Shown: positions 25,950 to 33,820, numbered from the stretch's first letter. The stretch: DNA of 35,250 nucleotides from Plectonema cf. radiosum LEGE 06105 (GCF_015207665.1 NZ_JADEWL010000069.1:1-35250), one strand, 5' to 3'. Numbers and translations: made by a program. The notes: generated from the letters alone by a model not told the origin.

Positions 25950-26292
25950 TCTCCGTTAGCTCTTAACATCTATTTTTTGTAATTGGAGAATTTAGCGACC
26001 AGTTTTTATTGTGGCATGATTATGAGGCTCTGTCATCCTTTGCAGGTGATGGAGTTCTCACATTGCAGCTCGTATTATTTAGATTTCTCATAGAATCGAA
26101 AATAAAAAAATATCCTTATAGAAGGAAAGTTACCCAAGATGAAGGGTTGCTTAGGTTACACAATAGCACTAAGCTAAATGGGGTAGGGGGGGATAGCAAG
26201 AGTCAAAATCAAGAGTTCTAGATTCTAACTTTTACTTCCCTAAATTTTCTACAAACATCTTGAAAATAAGCCTTCTCCGTAAAAAAAAAATC
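25950..26292. other. Intergenic region upstream of sodN
   Basis: A 343-base gap. A 70-codon open frame (26009-26221) crosses it but shows no family features. No clear promoter pair was found. A run of ten A (26281-26290) lies directly before the sodN ATG in place of a Shine-Dalgarno; slippage there would affect only the untranslated leader. Confidence 0.4.
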
Positions 26293-26766
26293 ATGTTCAA
26301 ACAAATTGCTGCCAAGTTAAAATCCAATTTTCCCGCACCACAAGTACACGCTCATTGCGACGGCCCTTGCGGAGTTTATGACCCTTCTTCCGCTAGAATT
26401 ACAGCAGAAGCAGTACTCTCCATGACCAAAAAAATCATGGATTTAGAGCCTCCAGCAAGCAGCGACAAAGCCGCAATGGTTGCTTACCACAACACTTTGT
26501 CCCGCTACATTGCTATTAAGGAAGAACAAGCTCAAAAAACTAAAGAAGATTTATTAATTCTTTGGACAGATTATTTCAAACCAGTACATCTAGAAAAATA
26601 TCCTGATCTACACGATACTTTCTGGAAAGCAGCAAAACTTTGCTCCGCTTGTAAAGTAGAAGTTAGCCTCCAACACGCTAACGAATTAATGGAAGCTGTA
26701 CATAAAATTCATCATATGTTCTGGGCAACCAAAGACCGCGATGTTTCTTGGTACAAAGCTAGCTAA
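26293..26766 (+). CDS. sodN: Nickel superoxide dismutase precursor SodN
   Basis: A 157-residue precursor of the homohexameric Ni-SOD, which dismutates superoxide. A 20-residue propeptide (MFKQIAAKLKSNFPAPQVHA) precedes the nickel hook HCDGPCGVYDP, where His21, Cys22 and Cys26 become His1, Cys2 and Cys6 of the mature protein. The helical body follows (ARITAEAVLSMTKKIMDLE; WTDYFKPVHLEKYPDLHDTF; LMEAVHKIHHMFWATK). ATG 26293 is chosen because the family starts there; an upstream in-frame ATG at 26260 gives an unusual lysine run. The maturation protease gene sodX lies downstream at 27174, the usual partner. In mature form it acts in the cytoplasm. Confidence 0.97.
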   Translation: MFKQIAAKLKSNFPAPQVHAHCDGPCGVYDPSSARITAEAVLSMTKKIMDLEPPASSDKAAMVAYHNTLSRYIAIKEEQAQKTKEDLLILWTDYFKPVHLEKYPDLHDTFWKAAKLCSACKVEVSLQHANELMEAVHKIHHMFWATKDRDVSWYKAS

Positions 26767-27173
26767 TTTAAATTAAAATTAGTTTGGGTTAATAACCAAC
26801 AATTATTAAAATGTCGGTAAAGCGATAAACTTGGCTGAATTCGCAGTCACTGACTCAACCAAGACAGGGATTGAGCTTGCAAAGAACAAACTTTGCGACG
26901 TAAGCAGCGACTAGCACTTGAGCCGTTAATTGGTACAGACTTTCAGGTATTTCCCTAGCCTGGATTATCTCTAAAACTATTTGTTTAGTTGCTTTTAGAA
27001 AAGACATCTTATTAACGGTGTGCGAAGGGACTTAAACGGGTTTGCTAGTTCCTGGGATTATATCCATTTCAAAAACTAGCATTCAATAAATATTCACGGT
27101 GGTTAAAACCACTCGTGTCGCTTACCTAGACCGTACTAAAGTAACTGAGTTTCCCGCTTTCCGCGTGTTTCTT
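26767..27173. other. 407-base spacer between sodN and its protease gene, with hairpins
   Basis: This gap is longer than the usual sodN-sodX spacing. It contains GCAAAG (26879-26884) AACAAA CTTTGC (26891-26896), and a CTCAA (26854-26858) / TTGAG (26871-26875) pair. The two stems are adjacent. No gene or tRNA was recognised. A transcript-processing site, a small RNA or a separate sodX promoter would all fit. Confidence 0.4.
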
Positions 27174-27518
27174 ATGAATGAGGAACTAAGAACAGCTTTA
27201 AAATTGCTACAGTTGCTTTTAGGAATACGAAAAAGATTGCGCGTTAGCGGTTCTTCTATGCTTCCTCAACTTCAGCCAGGAGAGGAAATATTATTCAACC
27301 CACAAGCTTATCGGCAAAAACTACCACAAGTAGGTGATATCGTAGTTGCACGACATCCCTATCAAACAAAGCAAATAATTAAGAGAGTGGCTTTAGTACT
27401 TGAAGATGGTTCTTGTTTTCTTACAGGAGACAACCCCGAAGCAAGTACTGATAGCCGCTCTTACGGTTTTATTCCCCTTAACAAAATTCTTGGTAAAGTT
27501 ACGTCGAAGTTTCTTTGA
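27174..27518 (+). CDS. sodX: Nickel-type SOD maturation protease SodX (S26-like)
   Basis: A 114-residue small signal-peptidase-type protease. The motifs are RVSGSSMLPQL (Ser28 as nucleophile), VGDIVVARHP and IIKRVALV with the general-base Lys70, then GDNPEASTDSR. These match the S26 family member linked to nickel SOD, which trims the SodN propeptide to free His1. It lacks a strong membrane anchor (only LKLLQLLLGI), as expected for a cytoplasmic member. The start is taken at ATG 27174 (MNEELRTALK); an in-frame GTG at 27099 would add 25 residues not typical of the family. Context with sodN 400 bases upstream makes the call firm. Confidence 0.93.
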   Translation: MNEELRTALKLLQLLLGIRKRLRVSGSSMLPQLQPGEEILFNPQAYRQKLPQVGDIVVARHPYQTKQIIKRVALVLEDGSCFLTGDNPEASTDSRSYGFIPLNKILGKVTSKFL

Positions 27519-27553
27519 CAATTATCAATTACCAACGACCAATTAATAATCCC

Positions 27554-27760
27554 ATGAACAGTACTGAACTTGCACGTTATATTGAAGCGACTCAAAGCAT
27601 TTCTAAACCTTGGTTGCTAGTACAATTACGTCTTCTTAAACTAGAAGAGAACCGAGCAACGCTTTCAGAAAACGAATACGCCGAAAATTTACAAGATATC
27701 CACCAAGATTTAATGAATTTAGGTGAATGGTGGGTTGGTATCGAAAATCAAGTATTTTAA
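27554..27760 (+). CDS. Small conserved cyanobacterial protein
   Basis: A 68-residue acidic, helical protein starting MNSTELARYIEATQSISKPW and containing LLVQLRLLKLEENRATLSEN and LMNLGEWWVGIE. It has no signal peptide or domain I can name. It follows sodX by 35 bases and may be co-transcribed. An in-frame start at 27515, overlapping the sodX stop, is less likely. The function is unknown. Confidence 0.65.
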   Translation: MNSTELARYIEATQSISKPWLLVQLRLLKLEENRATLSENEYAENLQDIHQDLMNLGEWWVGIENQVF

Positions 27761-27777
27761 TAATTATCAACTAATTA

Positions 27778-27884
27778 GGTTAAAGGTTAAAGGTCAAAGG
27801 TTAAAGGTTAAAGATATAACAACAACCAACAACCATCAACCAACAACCAACAACTAACAACTAACAACCATCAACTAACAACTA
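27778..27884. repeat. Two adjacent heptad arrays: GGTTAAA and CAACAAC/CAACTAA
   Basis: Five GGTTAAA units with one GGTCAAA variant (27778-27812) are followed by a degenerate heptad run of AACAACC, ATCAACC and AACAACT units (27818-27884) that reaches to within 2 bases of the purM ATG. The array therefore occupies the place where a promoter and ribosome site would be expected. Confidence 0.9.
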
Positions 27885-27886
27885 AT

Positions 27887-28915
27887 ATGGACTATCGGGA
27901 TGCAGGTGTCGATGTTGAAGCTGGACGCGATTTTGTCGGTCAAATTCGTAATTTGGTTCATAGTACTTTTAGAAAGGAAGTAATTGGTGGATTGGGTGGC
28001 TTTGGAGGTTGTTTTGAGTTACCCCCAGGTTATAAGCAACCTGTTCTAGTTTCTGGCACTGATGGTGTGGGAACTAAGTTGAAAATTGCCAATATTCTCA
28101 ACCGTCACGATACTGTTGGCATAGATTTAGTTGCTATGTGTGTTAATGATGTACTAACATCCGGTGCCGAGCCTTTATTTTTTCTCGATTATTTAGCTAC
28201 AGGTAAACTCAATCAAGAACAGTTAACCCAAGTTGTTGCGGGTGTCGCTTCTGGTTGTAAACAAGCTGGTTGTGCTTTACTGGGAGGAGAAACCGCTGAA
28301 ATGCCCGGTTTTTACCAAGTTGGTGAATATGACTTGGCTGGCTTCTGCGTGGGAATTGTCGAGAAAAGTCAGATGCTTGATGGAAGTCTCTTAGAAGTTG
28401 GAGATGTCGCTATAGGTTTAGCTAGTTCTGGAGTACACAGCAATGGCTTTAGTCTTGTCAGAAAAATTATTAGCGATAAACAATTTAGTTGGGACGATAC
28501 CCCAAGTTTATTTGGTGGTAAATCTTTAGGTGAAACTTATTTAACGCCGACACGCATTTACGTAAAATCAATATTAGCAGCCCAAAAAGCCGGTTTGAAA
28601 ATCCATGCAATGGCTCACATTACAGGTGGTGGATTACCAGAAAATTTACCTAGATGTTTGGGAGAAGGAAAAGCCATAGAAATTCAACCCGATAGTTGGA
28701 TGATTCCACCCGTGTTTGAATGGTTAGCCCAAGTCGGTGATGTTAATCAGCAAGCTATGTACAATACTTTTAATATGGGAATTGGTTTTGTTGTGTTAGT
28801 TCCACCGTCACAAGCACAGCAGACAATTAGTTTTTTTGAATCTCACGATATTGCAGCTTATAACATCGGTAAGGTAATTTCTGGCAGTGGGGAATTAATT
28901 GGTTTACTAAATTAA
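27887..28915 (+). CDS. purM: Phosphoribosylformylglycinamidine cyclo-ligase PurM (AIR synthetase)
   Basis: A 342-residue enzyme for the fifth step of purine synthesis: ATP-dependent closure of FGAM to aminoimidazole ribotide. Motifs: [13 protein letters not shown] at the start, [72 protein letters not shown] and FNMGIGFV. Normal length, all conserved. The start ATG 27887 has no Shine-Dalgarno: the upstream 70 bases are CAACAAC-type heptads. Other pur genes are not in the window. Confidence 0.97.
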   Translation: MDYRDAGVDVEAGRDFVGQIRNLVHSTFRKEVIGGLGGFGGCFELPPGYKQPVLVSGTDGVGTKLKIANILNRHDTVGIDLVAMCVNDVLTSGAEPLFFLDYLATGKLNQEQLTQVVAGVASGCKQAGCALLGGETAEMPGFYQVGEYDLAGFCVGIVEKSQMLDGSLLEVGDVAIGLASSGVHSNGFSLVRKIISDKQFSWDDTPSLFGGKSLGETYLTPTRIYVKSILAAQKAGLKIHAMAHITGGGLPENLPRCLGEGKAIEIQPDSWMIPPVFEWLAQVGDVNQQAMYNTFNMGIGFVVLVPPSQAQQTISFFESHDIAAYNIGKVISGSGELIGLLN

Positions 28916-29271
28916 TGCAATAAATAATACATATATTTATAAAAATATTAATTGAATTTAATGCATCTTTTTCAAGAAAAAAAGGCGATATATTTCTGTG
29001 TATAGTATTTTGACTTATTGTAGACAAACTATTTTGACGCCTAATTACTTAAGTAATTAGAATTATTTATTACTGCAATACTGATAATTCATCGAAAGTA
29101 CTCATACCATAAAGATTAAAATTTGCTAAGTTAGTCTTAACATATTGAAAAATTTTGCTAAAAAAACGCAAAAAGTTGGTAGTAAAACAAATCCGGATTA
29201 TTAGTGTTTTCCGGAGTACAGTGTGAGCGAGTGGAGTGTTAAGAATAAATAATTTTACACAAGAAAAGGCT
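28916..29271. other. Intergenic region with a perfect 20-bp palindrome
   Basis: An AT-rich gap between purM and the PHP gene. CTAATTACTT / AAGTAATTAG (29041-29060) is an exact palindrome of 20 bases, either an operator-like site or a remnant repeat. No gene was seen. Confidence 0.6.
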
Positions 29272-29958
29272 ATGGTTGTGAATTTTGCCCGTACTTGTGC
29301 TTCTAAGACGCTTTTAAAAGAAGTATTTCAGAATTTAGACGCACAAAGTTGCCCGAATAATTATAACTTTCATATGCATACTGTATGTTCTGATGGTAAA
29401 ATAAAACCTTCAGAATTAATGCAGCAGGCAATTAATATTGGTTTGAAAGGACTTGCAGTTACCGACCATCACAGTACTGAAGGTTATCAAGCTGCTCAAA
29501 AATGGTTGGAAGATTGGAAGTGGAATAATCCTGGTGCTGATGCACCTTATTTATGGAGTGGTGTTGAAATTAACGCTAATCTTTTGAATGTGGAAGTTCA
29601 CATTTTAGGTTATGCTTTTGAACCACAACATCCGAGTATAGAACCTTACACTCAGGGAAAATCAGTTACAGGTTGTGAATATCAAGCTGCAAATGTAATT
29701 TCTGCAATTCAACAAGCTGGAGGATTAGCGGTACTTGCTCATCCAGCACGTTATAGAAGAACGCATTTTGATTTGATTCCTGCTGCTGCTCAATTAGGTA
29801 TCGATGGTGTGGAAAGCTTTTATGCTTATAATAATCCCAAACCTTGGAAACCTAGTCCAACGCGATCGCAACAAATACAGCGATTAGCTGCTGAATATGG
29901 ATTATACAGCACTTGCGGTACCGATACACACGGTTTAAGTCTACTTCAGCGGTTGTAA
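29272..29958 (+). CDS. PHP-domain metal-dependent phosphoesterase
   Basis: A 228-residue single-domain PHP protein. Metal ligands are visible as FHMHTVCSDG (H34, H36, D41), VTDHHS (H66/H67), SGVEIN (E99), LAHPAR (H157) and CGTDTHG (D218, H220). Proteins of this type are 3',5'-nucleoside bisphosphate phosphatases or 5' RNA/DNA exonucleases (RNase AM/TrpH group); which applies is not decided by the motifs. The ATG at 29272 with AAGG a few bases upstream is preferred to a GTG/TTG-type longer frame from 29236. It stands alone, with a heptad array 8 bases after its stop. Confidence 0.88.
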   Translation: MVVNFARTCASKTLLKEVFQNLDAQSCPNNYNFHMHTVCSDGKIKPSELMQQAINIGLKGLAVTDHHSTEGYQAAQKWLEDWKWNNPGADAPYLWSGVEINANLLNVEVHILGYAFEPQHPSIEPYTQGKSVTGCEYQAANVISAIQQAGGLAVLAHPARYRRTHFDLIPAAAQLGIDGVESFYAYNNPKPWKPSPTRSQQIQRLAAEYGLYSTCGTDTHGLSLLQRL

Positions 29959-29966
29959 GCAATTTT

Positions 29967-30061
29967 AGTTGTTAGTAGTTAGTTGTTAGTGGTTAATTAT
30001 TAGTTGTAGATTTCACAAAAACGACTATCAATTATCAACTATCAACAACTATCAGCTATCA
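29967..30061. repeat. Oppositely oriented heptad arrays (AGTTGTT, then CAACTAT)
   Basis: Six AGTTGTT-like units (29967-30008) are followed after 13 bases by CGACTAT, CAATTAT, CAACTAT, CAACTAT and CAGCTAT units (30022-30061). The two are roughly inverted copies, so the transcript could fold into a long imperfect stem between the convergent PHP and Uma2 genes. Confidence 0.85.
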
Positions 30062-30069
30062 AATGAATA

Positions 30070-30711
30070 TTATTTTTGGAATTCGGATAATAACCAAGCA
30101 ATAACTTGACTATGATTCATTTGACGAGAACGACGAAAAGCTTCTTCAAAAATTGAAATATCTAAACCTGGTAATATCTGAGATTGAGTAATTCGGCGAC
30201 TACCATTATTTTCGATCAAAAAAGCGATAATTTGAACATTTTTTACATCTACAATCCAATATTCATTTACAGATAATTCTTCATAAAGTAAACGTTTTTC
30301 TCCTTTATCATCTGCAAGAGAACTATTCGCAACCTCAATAACTAAATTCGGTGCTGGAAATTCGTCAAGATTAATTATAGAAGTTCCAAAAGGAATTGCA
30401 TCGGCATTATCTCCAATGTAATAAGAAACATCAGGTTGTACTTGTTTACAGCCAGTTTTACGGTAGGTACAGTTATCTCTTCCAGTCATAGGAATACCTT
30501 TGATAGCTGCATAGTTACTAGCTGCTAAGATAATCAGCGTATGATCTAGTGAATGGTCGTTTCCTAATGCCGACATTTCAATCCTCATTCTACCGTTGTA
30601 ATAGTAGCCCTTCGCTTTTTCATAAGCAGGATTTTCGATGATTTGGATATATTCATCCCAAGATGCTACTACCCAAGTGTCAGTTGGTATTTTTGTCTGT
30701 AAATCGCTCAT
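30070..30711 (-). CDS. Uma2 family endonuclease-like protein
   Basis: A 213-residue member of the Uma2 (DUF820) family, expanded in cyanobacteria, with a PD-(D/E)XK fold. Key pieces: YEKAKGYYYNGRMRIEMSAL, NDHSLDHTLII, CTYRKTGCKQVQPDVSYYIG (Asp), PNLVIEVANSSLADDKGEKR (ExA motif, Lys) and LLYEELSVNEYWIVD. The active-site Asp and Glu are in place. The biological role of the family is unknown; links to transposon or defence DNA have been suggested. Start ATG 30711, without a clear Shine-Dalgarno. Repeat arrays flank it on both sides. Confidence 0.92.
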   Translation of the reverse strand: MSDLQTKIPTDTWVVASWDEYIQIIENPAYEKAKGYYYNGRMRIEMSALGNDHSLDHTLIILAASNYAAIKGIPMTGRDNCTYRKTGCKQVQPDVSYYIGDNADAIPFGTSIINLDEFPAPNLVIEVANSSLADDKGEKRLLYEELSVNEYWIVDVKNVQIIAFLIENNGSRRITQSQILPGLDISIFEEAFRRSRQMNHSQVIAWLLSEFQK

Positions 30712-30761
30712 GATTGATTTGAGCCGAGAATAGTTTACTTTATTATGACAGTGGATTTTAA

Positions 30762-31150
30762 CAGTTATCAGTTATCAGTTATCAGTTATCAGTTATCAGT
30801 TATCAGTTATCAGTTATCAGTTATCAGTCACGCCCGTTAATTTTTTAAGGTTTGTTAGCTCCGCGTGTCCGTCAGGACATAGCCCCCGGATTTATCCGTG
30901 GATTTCTACTCTGTAGAAGCATCATTATTTATTTATGGGGAATTAATTACGAATTACGTTACTCTAACGAGTCAGCAAGCTGAACGCGTAGCGTCTCCCG
31001 GAGGGAGATATTACGAATTACGAATTATACTCACGTTTATACTTGGGAAAGGTTAGTACCCCACTGCATTTGTGTGATCGGCGTTGGAGTATTAGTTTAA
31101 ATCCCTCACCATACGCCTGTGTTTACTGTTCACTGTTCACTGTTCACTGA
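30762..31150. repeat. Repeat cluster: CAGTTAT heptads, four hairpins, ACTGTTC heptads
   Basis: Nine perfect CAGTTAT units (30762-30824). Then hairpins TGTCC-GTCA-GGACA (30866-30879), CGGAT-TT-ATCCG (30887-30898), TTCTAC-TCT-GTAGAA (30904-30918) and TCTCCC-GGA-GGGAGA (30994-31008). ATTACGAATTACG-type direct repeats flank the last of these. Finally three ACTGTTC units (31125-31145) end just before the acpH stop. The cluster fills the 447-base gap between Uma2 and acpH. No gene lies within it. Confidence 0.88.
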
Positions 31151-31158
31151 TTTAAAGT

Positions 31159-31734
31159 TTAGTAGCAGTAGTTTTTTGTGTAATCGATTAATTCTGGGAA
31201 AAATTGCGAAAAATCTCTTTGAAGTTGCTGATAGTTGAAAAATAATTCCTCGACTCCACCAAATAAATTATTTTTTCTTTTAATTCTGCGAGAAATTCCG
31301 TTTATCGCTCGGTCAATAGTACATATACTTTTGTATGATGCTAACAAATTGGATGCAACCATATTTGGCAGAATACGCTTTAATCTTTCAGGAAGTATAT
31401 TTTGATTGTCTTGTAATACTTGATAAACATTATTTGTAAAATTTTCGAGTGAAACAGTAGAATATTCAGACCAATTCTTAGCTAAAAAATGGTCGTAAAA
31501 TACATCAATCATAATTCCTGCAAACCTATTTCTTTTAAGACTAATAAGACTTTTACTTGACCTAAATATAGGATGAGAGTCAGTGAAGCTATCTATTTTG
31601 CGATGCGAATAAATACCTTTGATGATTTCCTTGGGATAAATATCTATCGAACCTTTGACAAAATCTCCTAAAAAATTTCCAATTAGAGATTCTGTTGTAC
31701 CTTCTGATAAAAATAAATGAGCTAGATAATTCAT
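31159..31734 (-). CDS. acpH: Acyl carrier protein phosphodiesterase AcpH (DUF479)
   Basis: A 191-residue HD-like hydrolase of the AcpH family, which removes the phosphopantetheine arm from holo-ACP. Family marks: MNYLAHLFLS at the start, GNFLGDFVKG (19-28), HRKIDSFTDSHP (44-55), AGIMIDVFYDHFLAKNW (72-88), and the C-terminal RRIKRKNN / LQRDFSQFFP section. The metal ligands D24, H44, D52 and D77/D81-H82 are in place. The start is ATG 31734. Substrate preference is from family knowledge only. It is divergent from 31871. Confidence 0.92.
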   Translation of the reverse strand: MNYLAHLFLSEGTTESLIGNFLGDFVKGSIDIYPKEIIKGIYSHRKIDSFTDSHPIFRSSKSLISLKRNRFAGIMIDVFYDHFLAKNWSEYSTVSLENFTNNVYQVLQDNQNILPERLKRILPNMVASNLLASYKSICTIDRAINGISRRIKRKNNLFGGVEELFFNYQQLQRDFSQFFPELIDYTKNYCY

Positions 31735-31870
31735 CTGTACTAAGTATCGCGGTAAATATTTGATACGATGTAATGCTTATAACTTTAATTATTCAGCAAC
31801 TAAGATTATAAAATAATTAGGAAAAATATGTAAGTTGGTTGTTTAACGAATAAGTTTATCAATACTATTT

Positions 31871-32590
31871 ATGAATCAATTGTGGAATAGCCAAAATTTA
31901 GTATTGTATGACCGGATGGGATTAACGTTATTAATTGCAATTGCCTTTGCTACTGGAATTGTATGGCAAATTCCCGGCGGTAAAATAATTCTTTATCCAT
32001 TGACTTTACTATCAACTTGGTATCATGAAATGGCACATGGTTTAATGGTTGTGCTGTTAGGAGGAAATTTTCAAAAATTAGAGATTTTTGCTAATGGTAG
32101 TGGAGTAGCCCGCTATCAATATCGCGGTTCGCTATTTTTAGGAAAAATTGGTCAAGTACTTGTTTATGCTGCTGGTCCCATGGGACCTCCTATTATGGGT
32201 TCTGGTTTTATTTTAGCTTCTCGTAACTTACAAATTTCTCAAAATATATTAGTTATTTTGGGTATATTTATGTTAGTTTCAGTTTTAATTTGGATACGTA
32301 CCGGAATTGGAATTTTGGTTATTAGTTTACTAGGTTTAATAATTTTAGGAATTGGATTAGAAGCATCTCCACAAGTAAAAGTTTTTGTAATTCAGTTTCT
32401 TGGTGTACAAGCTTGTATAAGTACATTTCGCGATTTTAATTATGTTTTTAGCTATTGGAATGGTAATTCTGATACTGCCCAAATTGCTAAAATTTTGATT
32501 TTACCGCATTGGTTTTGGGGAATTTTGATTACAATTTCATCAATTTTTCTTTTAATACAGAGTCTTCGTATGGCTTATTTTGCAAAGTAA
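31871..32590 (+). CDS. M50-like integral membrane metalloprotease
   Basis: A 239-residue membrane protein with about six hydrophobic segments. HEMAH (52-56), inside a membrane-embedded STWYHEMAHGLMVVLLGG stretch, is the zinc-binding HExxH of M50-type proteases; FANGSGVARYQYRG and YAAGPMGPPIMGS follow. It most resembles the M50B-like family rather than a site-2 protease with PDZ domains, since no PDZ is present. A later LLGLIILGIGLEASPQ and DFNYVFSYWNGNSDTAQIAK support this family. The function in cyanobacteria is unknown. Start ATG 31871, divergent from acpH. Confidence 0.85.
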   Translation: MNQLWNSQNLVLYDRMGLTLLIAIAFATGIVWQIPGGKIILYPLTLLSTWYHEMAHGLMVVLLGGNFQKLEIFANGSGVARYQYRGSLFLGKIGQVLVYAAGPMGPPIMGSGFILASRNLQISQNILVILGIFMLVSVLIWIRTGIGILVISLLGLIILGIGLEASPQVKVFVIQFLGVQACISTFRDFNYVFSYWNGNSDTAQIAKILILPHWFWGILITISSIFLLIQSLRMAYFAK

Positions 32591-32740
32591 TTAGTAGTTA
32601 AAGATTAATTGATATATAAAAATATTCTGTGTGTAGAAAAATATATTGCAGTTGATAAAGTATTTATTATAAATTGGCAAATAAATCTAATTTGAATCGT
32701 TTTTGCAATTGGATTTGGCAATTGATTCCAAGGTGCTTTG

Positions 32741-33559
32741 ATGTTTGACAATCTTTGTAAATTTCTAGTCGAAAACTTTCCCGATGACTTTGCTACTTGG
32801 TTATTAGGAGAACCAGTAACTTTAACTGAGTTAAGCCCTAAAGAACTTTCTCTAGAACCAATTCGCGCTGATGCTCTTATCTTAAGACAGTCAGAAGAAC
32901 TAATTTTACACGTTGAATTTCAAACTCAACCAGATGTCAAGATTCCCTTTCGGATGGCTGACTATCGTTTACGAGGATATCGTCGTTTTCCCCATAAACG
33001 AATGCTTCAAGTCGTAATTTACTTAAAGCAAACCAATTCTGAAGAAGTTTACAAAACTACTTTTGAGCTTGAAGAAACCTTACATCGGTTTCAAGTCATC
33101 CGACTTTGGGAACAACCGACAGAAATATTTTTACAAACCCCCGGTTTGTTTCCATTTGCGGTTTTAAGTAATGCTGAGAATAGACTCAACACCTTACAAC
33201 AAGTCGCAACCCAAATCGATAACATTGAAGATAAACAAATTCAAATGGATGTGGCTGCGTCTACATTTATTCTGGCTGGGCTAGTATTGAAACAAGAAGA
33301 TATCCAACGTTTACTGAGGAGGGATATAATGCGCGAGTCAGTAACTTACCAATTGTTAGTGGATGAAGGGAAAGCCGAAGGTAGAGCCCAAGGTAAAGCC
33401 GAAGGTAAAGCCGAAGGTAAAGCCGAAGGTAGTCAAGAAGCTACTCGAAATATTGCTGTCAATATGCTCAAGGAAGGACTTGCAATTGATTTAATTGTTA
33501 AAACTACTGGTTTAACGGTTGAGGAAGTGCAGCAATTACAAAATAATCAAGCTGAGTAA
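32741..33559 (+). CDS. Rpn-family recombination-promoting nuclease / putative transposase
   Basis: A 272-residue PD-(D/E)XK nuclease of the Rpn group, very common in cyanobacteria. N-terminal motifs: MFDNLCKFLVENFPDDFATW, LSLEPIRADALIL (Asp), LILHVEFQTQPD (ExQ) and FRMADYRLRGYRRFPHK. The middle is VIRLWEQPTEIFL. Near the C-terminus are a short KAEG repeat region and a small helical domain ending EEVQQLQNN. Start ATG 32741 (AAGG 7 bases upstream); a TTG directly before it also fits. RpnA-like proteins in E. coli cut DNA and promote recA-independent recombination; whether this one is active is unknown. A strong terminator lies 31 bases downstream. Confidence 0.88.
   Translation: MFDNLCKFLVENFPDDFATWLLGEPVTLTELSPKELSLEPIRADALILRQSEELILHVEFQTQPDVKIPFRMADYRLRGYRRFPHKRMLQVVIYLKQTNSEEVYKTTFELEETLHRFQVIRLWEQPTEIFLQTPGLFPFAVLSNAENRLNTLQQVATQIDNIEDKQIQMDVAASTFILAGLVLKQEDIQRLLRRDIMRESVTYQLLVDEGKAEGRAQGKAEGKAEGKAEGSQEATRNIAVNMLKEGLAIDLIVKTTGLTVEEVQQLQNNQAE
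33368..33427 (+). repeat. In-gene 12-base tandem repeat encoding KAEG
   Basis: Five 12-base units of the GGTAAAGCCGAA type, the second diverged, encode GKAE-GRAQ-GKAE-GKAE-GKAE. Three are identical. The unit length keeps the reading frame, so copy-number changes would only lengthen or shorten the linker. Confidence 0.9.
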
Positions 33560-33590
33560 ATACTTTTGAGTTGTATTTTTTATGAAATTT

Positions 33591-33621
33591 CCAGCGTGTT
33601 TAGTGTGCGCTGGATTTTTTT
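33591..33621 (+). terminator. Rho-independent terminator of the Rpn gene
   Basis: CCAGCG (33591-33596), an 11-base loop, CGCTGG (33608-33613), then ATTTTTTT. It lies 31 bases after the Rpn stop and reads rightwards. Confidence 0.85.
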
Positions 33622-33786
33622 GTGAGAATTTTTGGTGATAATCAATTTTATCCTCAAAATCTTCGCAGCCAAGATATGTTACCAGATTCTGACGCTGAAC
33701 AAGGTTTTTATGTCTTACCCTTTTTACTAAAACAACGTGAGTTGGATAACAATCACAGAAGTCGGGTTTTTATTACTGTTTTGTGA
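33622..33786 (+). pseudogene. Possible short gene remnant
   Basis: A 54-codon frame (GTG start) encodes FGDNQFYPQNLRSQ, then MLPDSDAEQGFYVLPFLLKQ. The composition looks like a protein core, not random AT-rich sequence, but I do not recognise the family and there is no Shine-Dalgarno. The last codons overlap the left arm of an AGAAGTCGGGTTT repeat, so the original gene may have been cut by the repeat. It may also be non-coding. Confidence 0.25.
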
Positions 33787-33820
33787 TATTAAGGATATTT
33801 ATCCTAAAAACTTGACTTCT
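33757..33820. repeat. Third copy of the AGAAGTCGGGTTT inverted repeat
   Basis: AGAAGTCGGGTTTTT (33757-33771) and AAAAACTTGACTTCT (33806-33820) match at 13 of 15 positions. The loop contains ATATTTATCCTA, also present in the copy at 19353-19416. Confidence 0.7.

Noticed and set aside
26009-26221. A 70-codon open frame upstream of sodN
   Set aside because: No ribosome site, atypical composition and no recognisable motif. It is more likely leader or spacer.
27818-27884. CRISPR-like array before purM
   Set aside because: The units are 7 bases long with no spacers. This is a short tandem repeat array, and no cas genes are present.
31081-31120. tRNA-like T-arm (TTTAAATCCC)
   Set aside because: No matching acceptor stem, anticodon arm or GTTC consensus was found around it.
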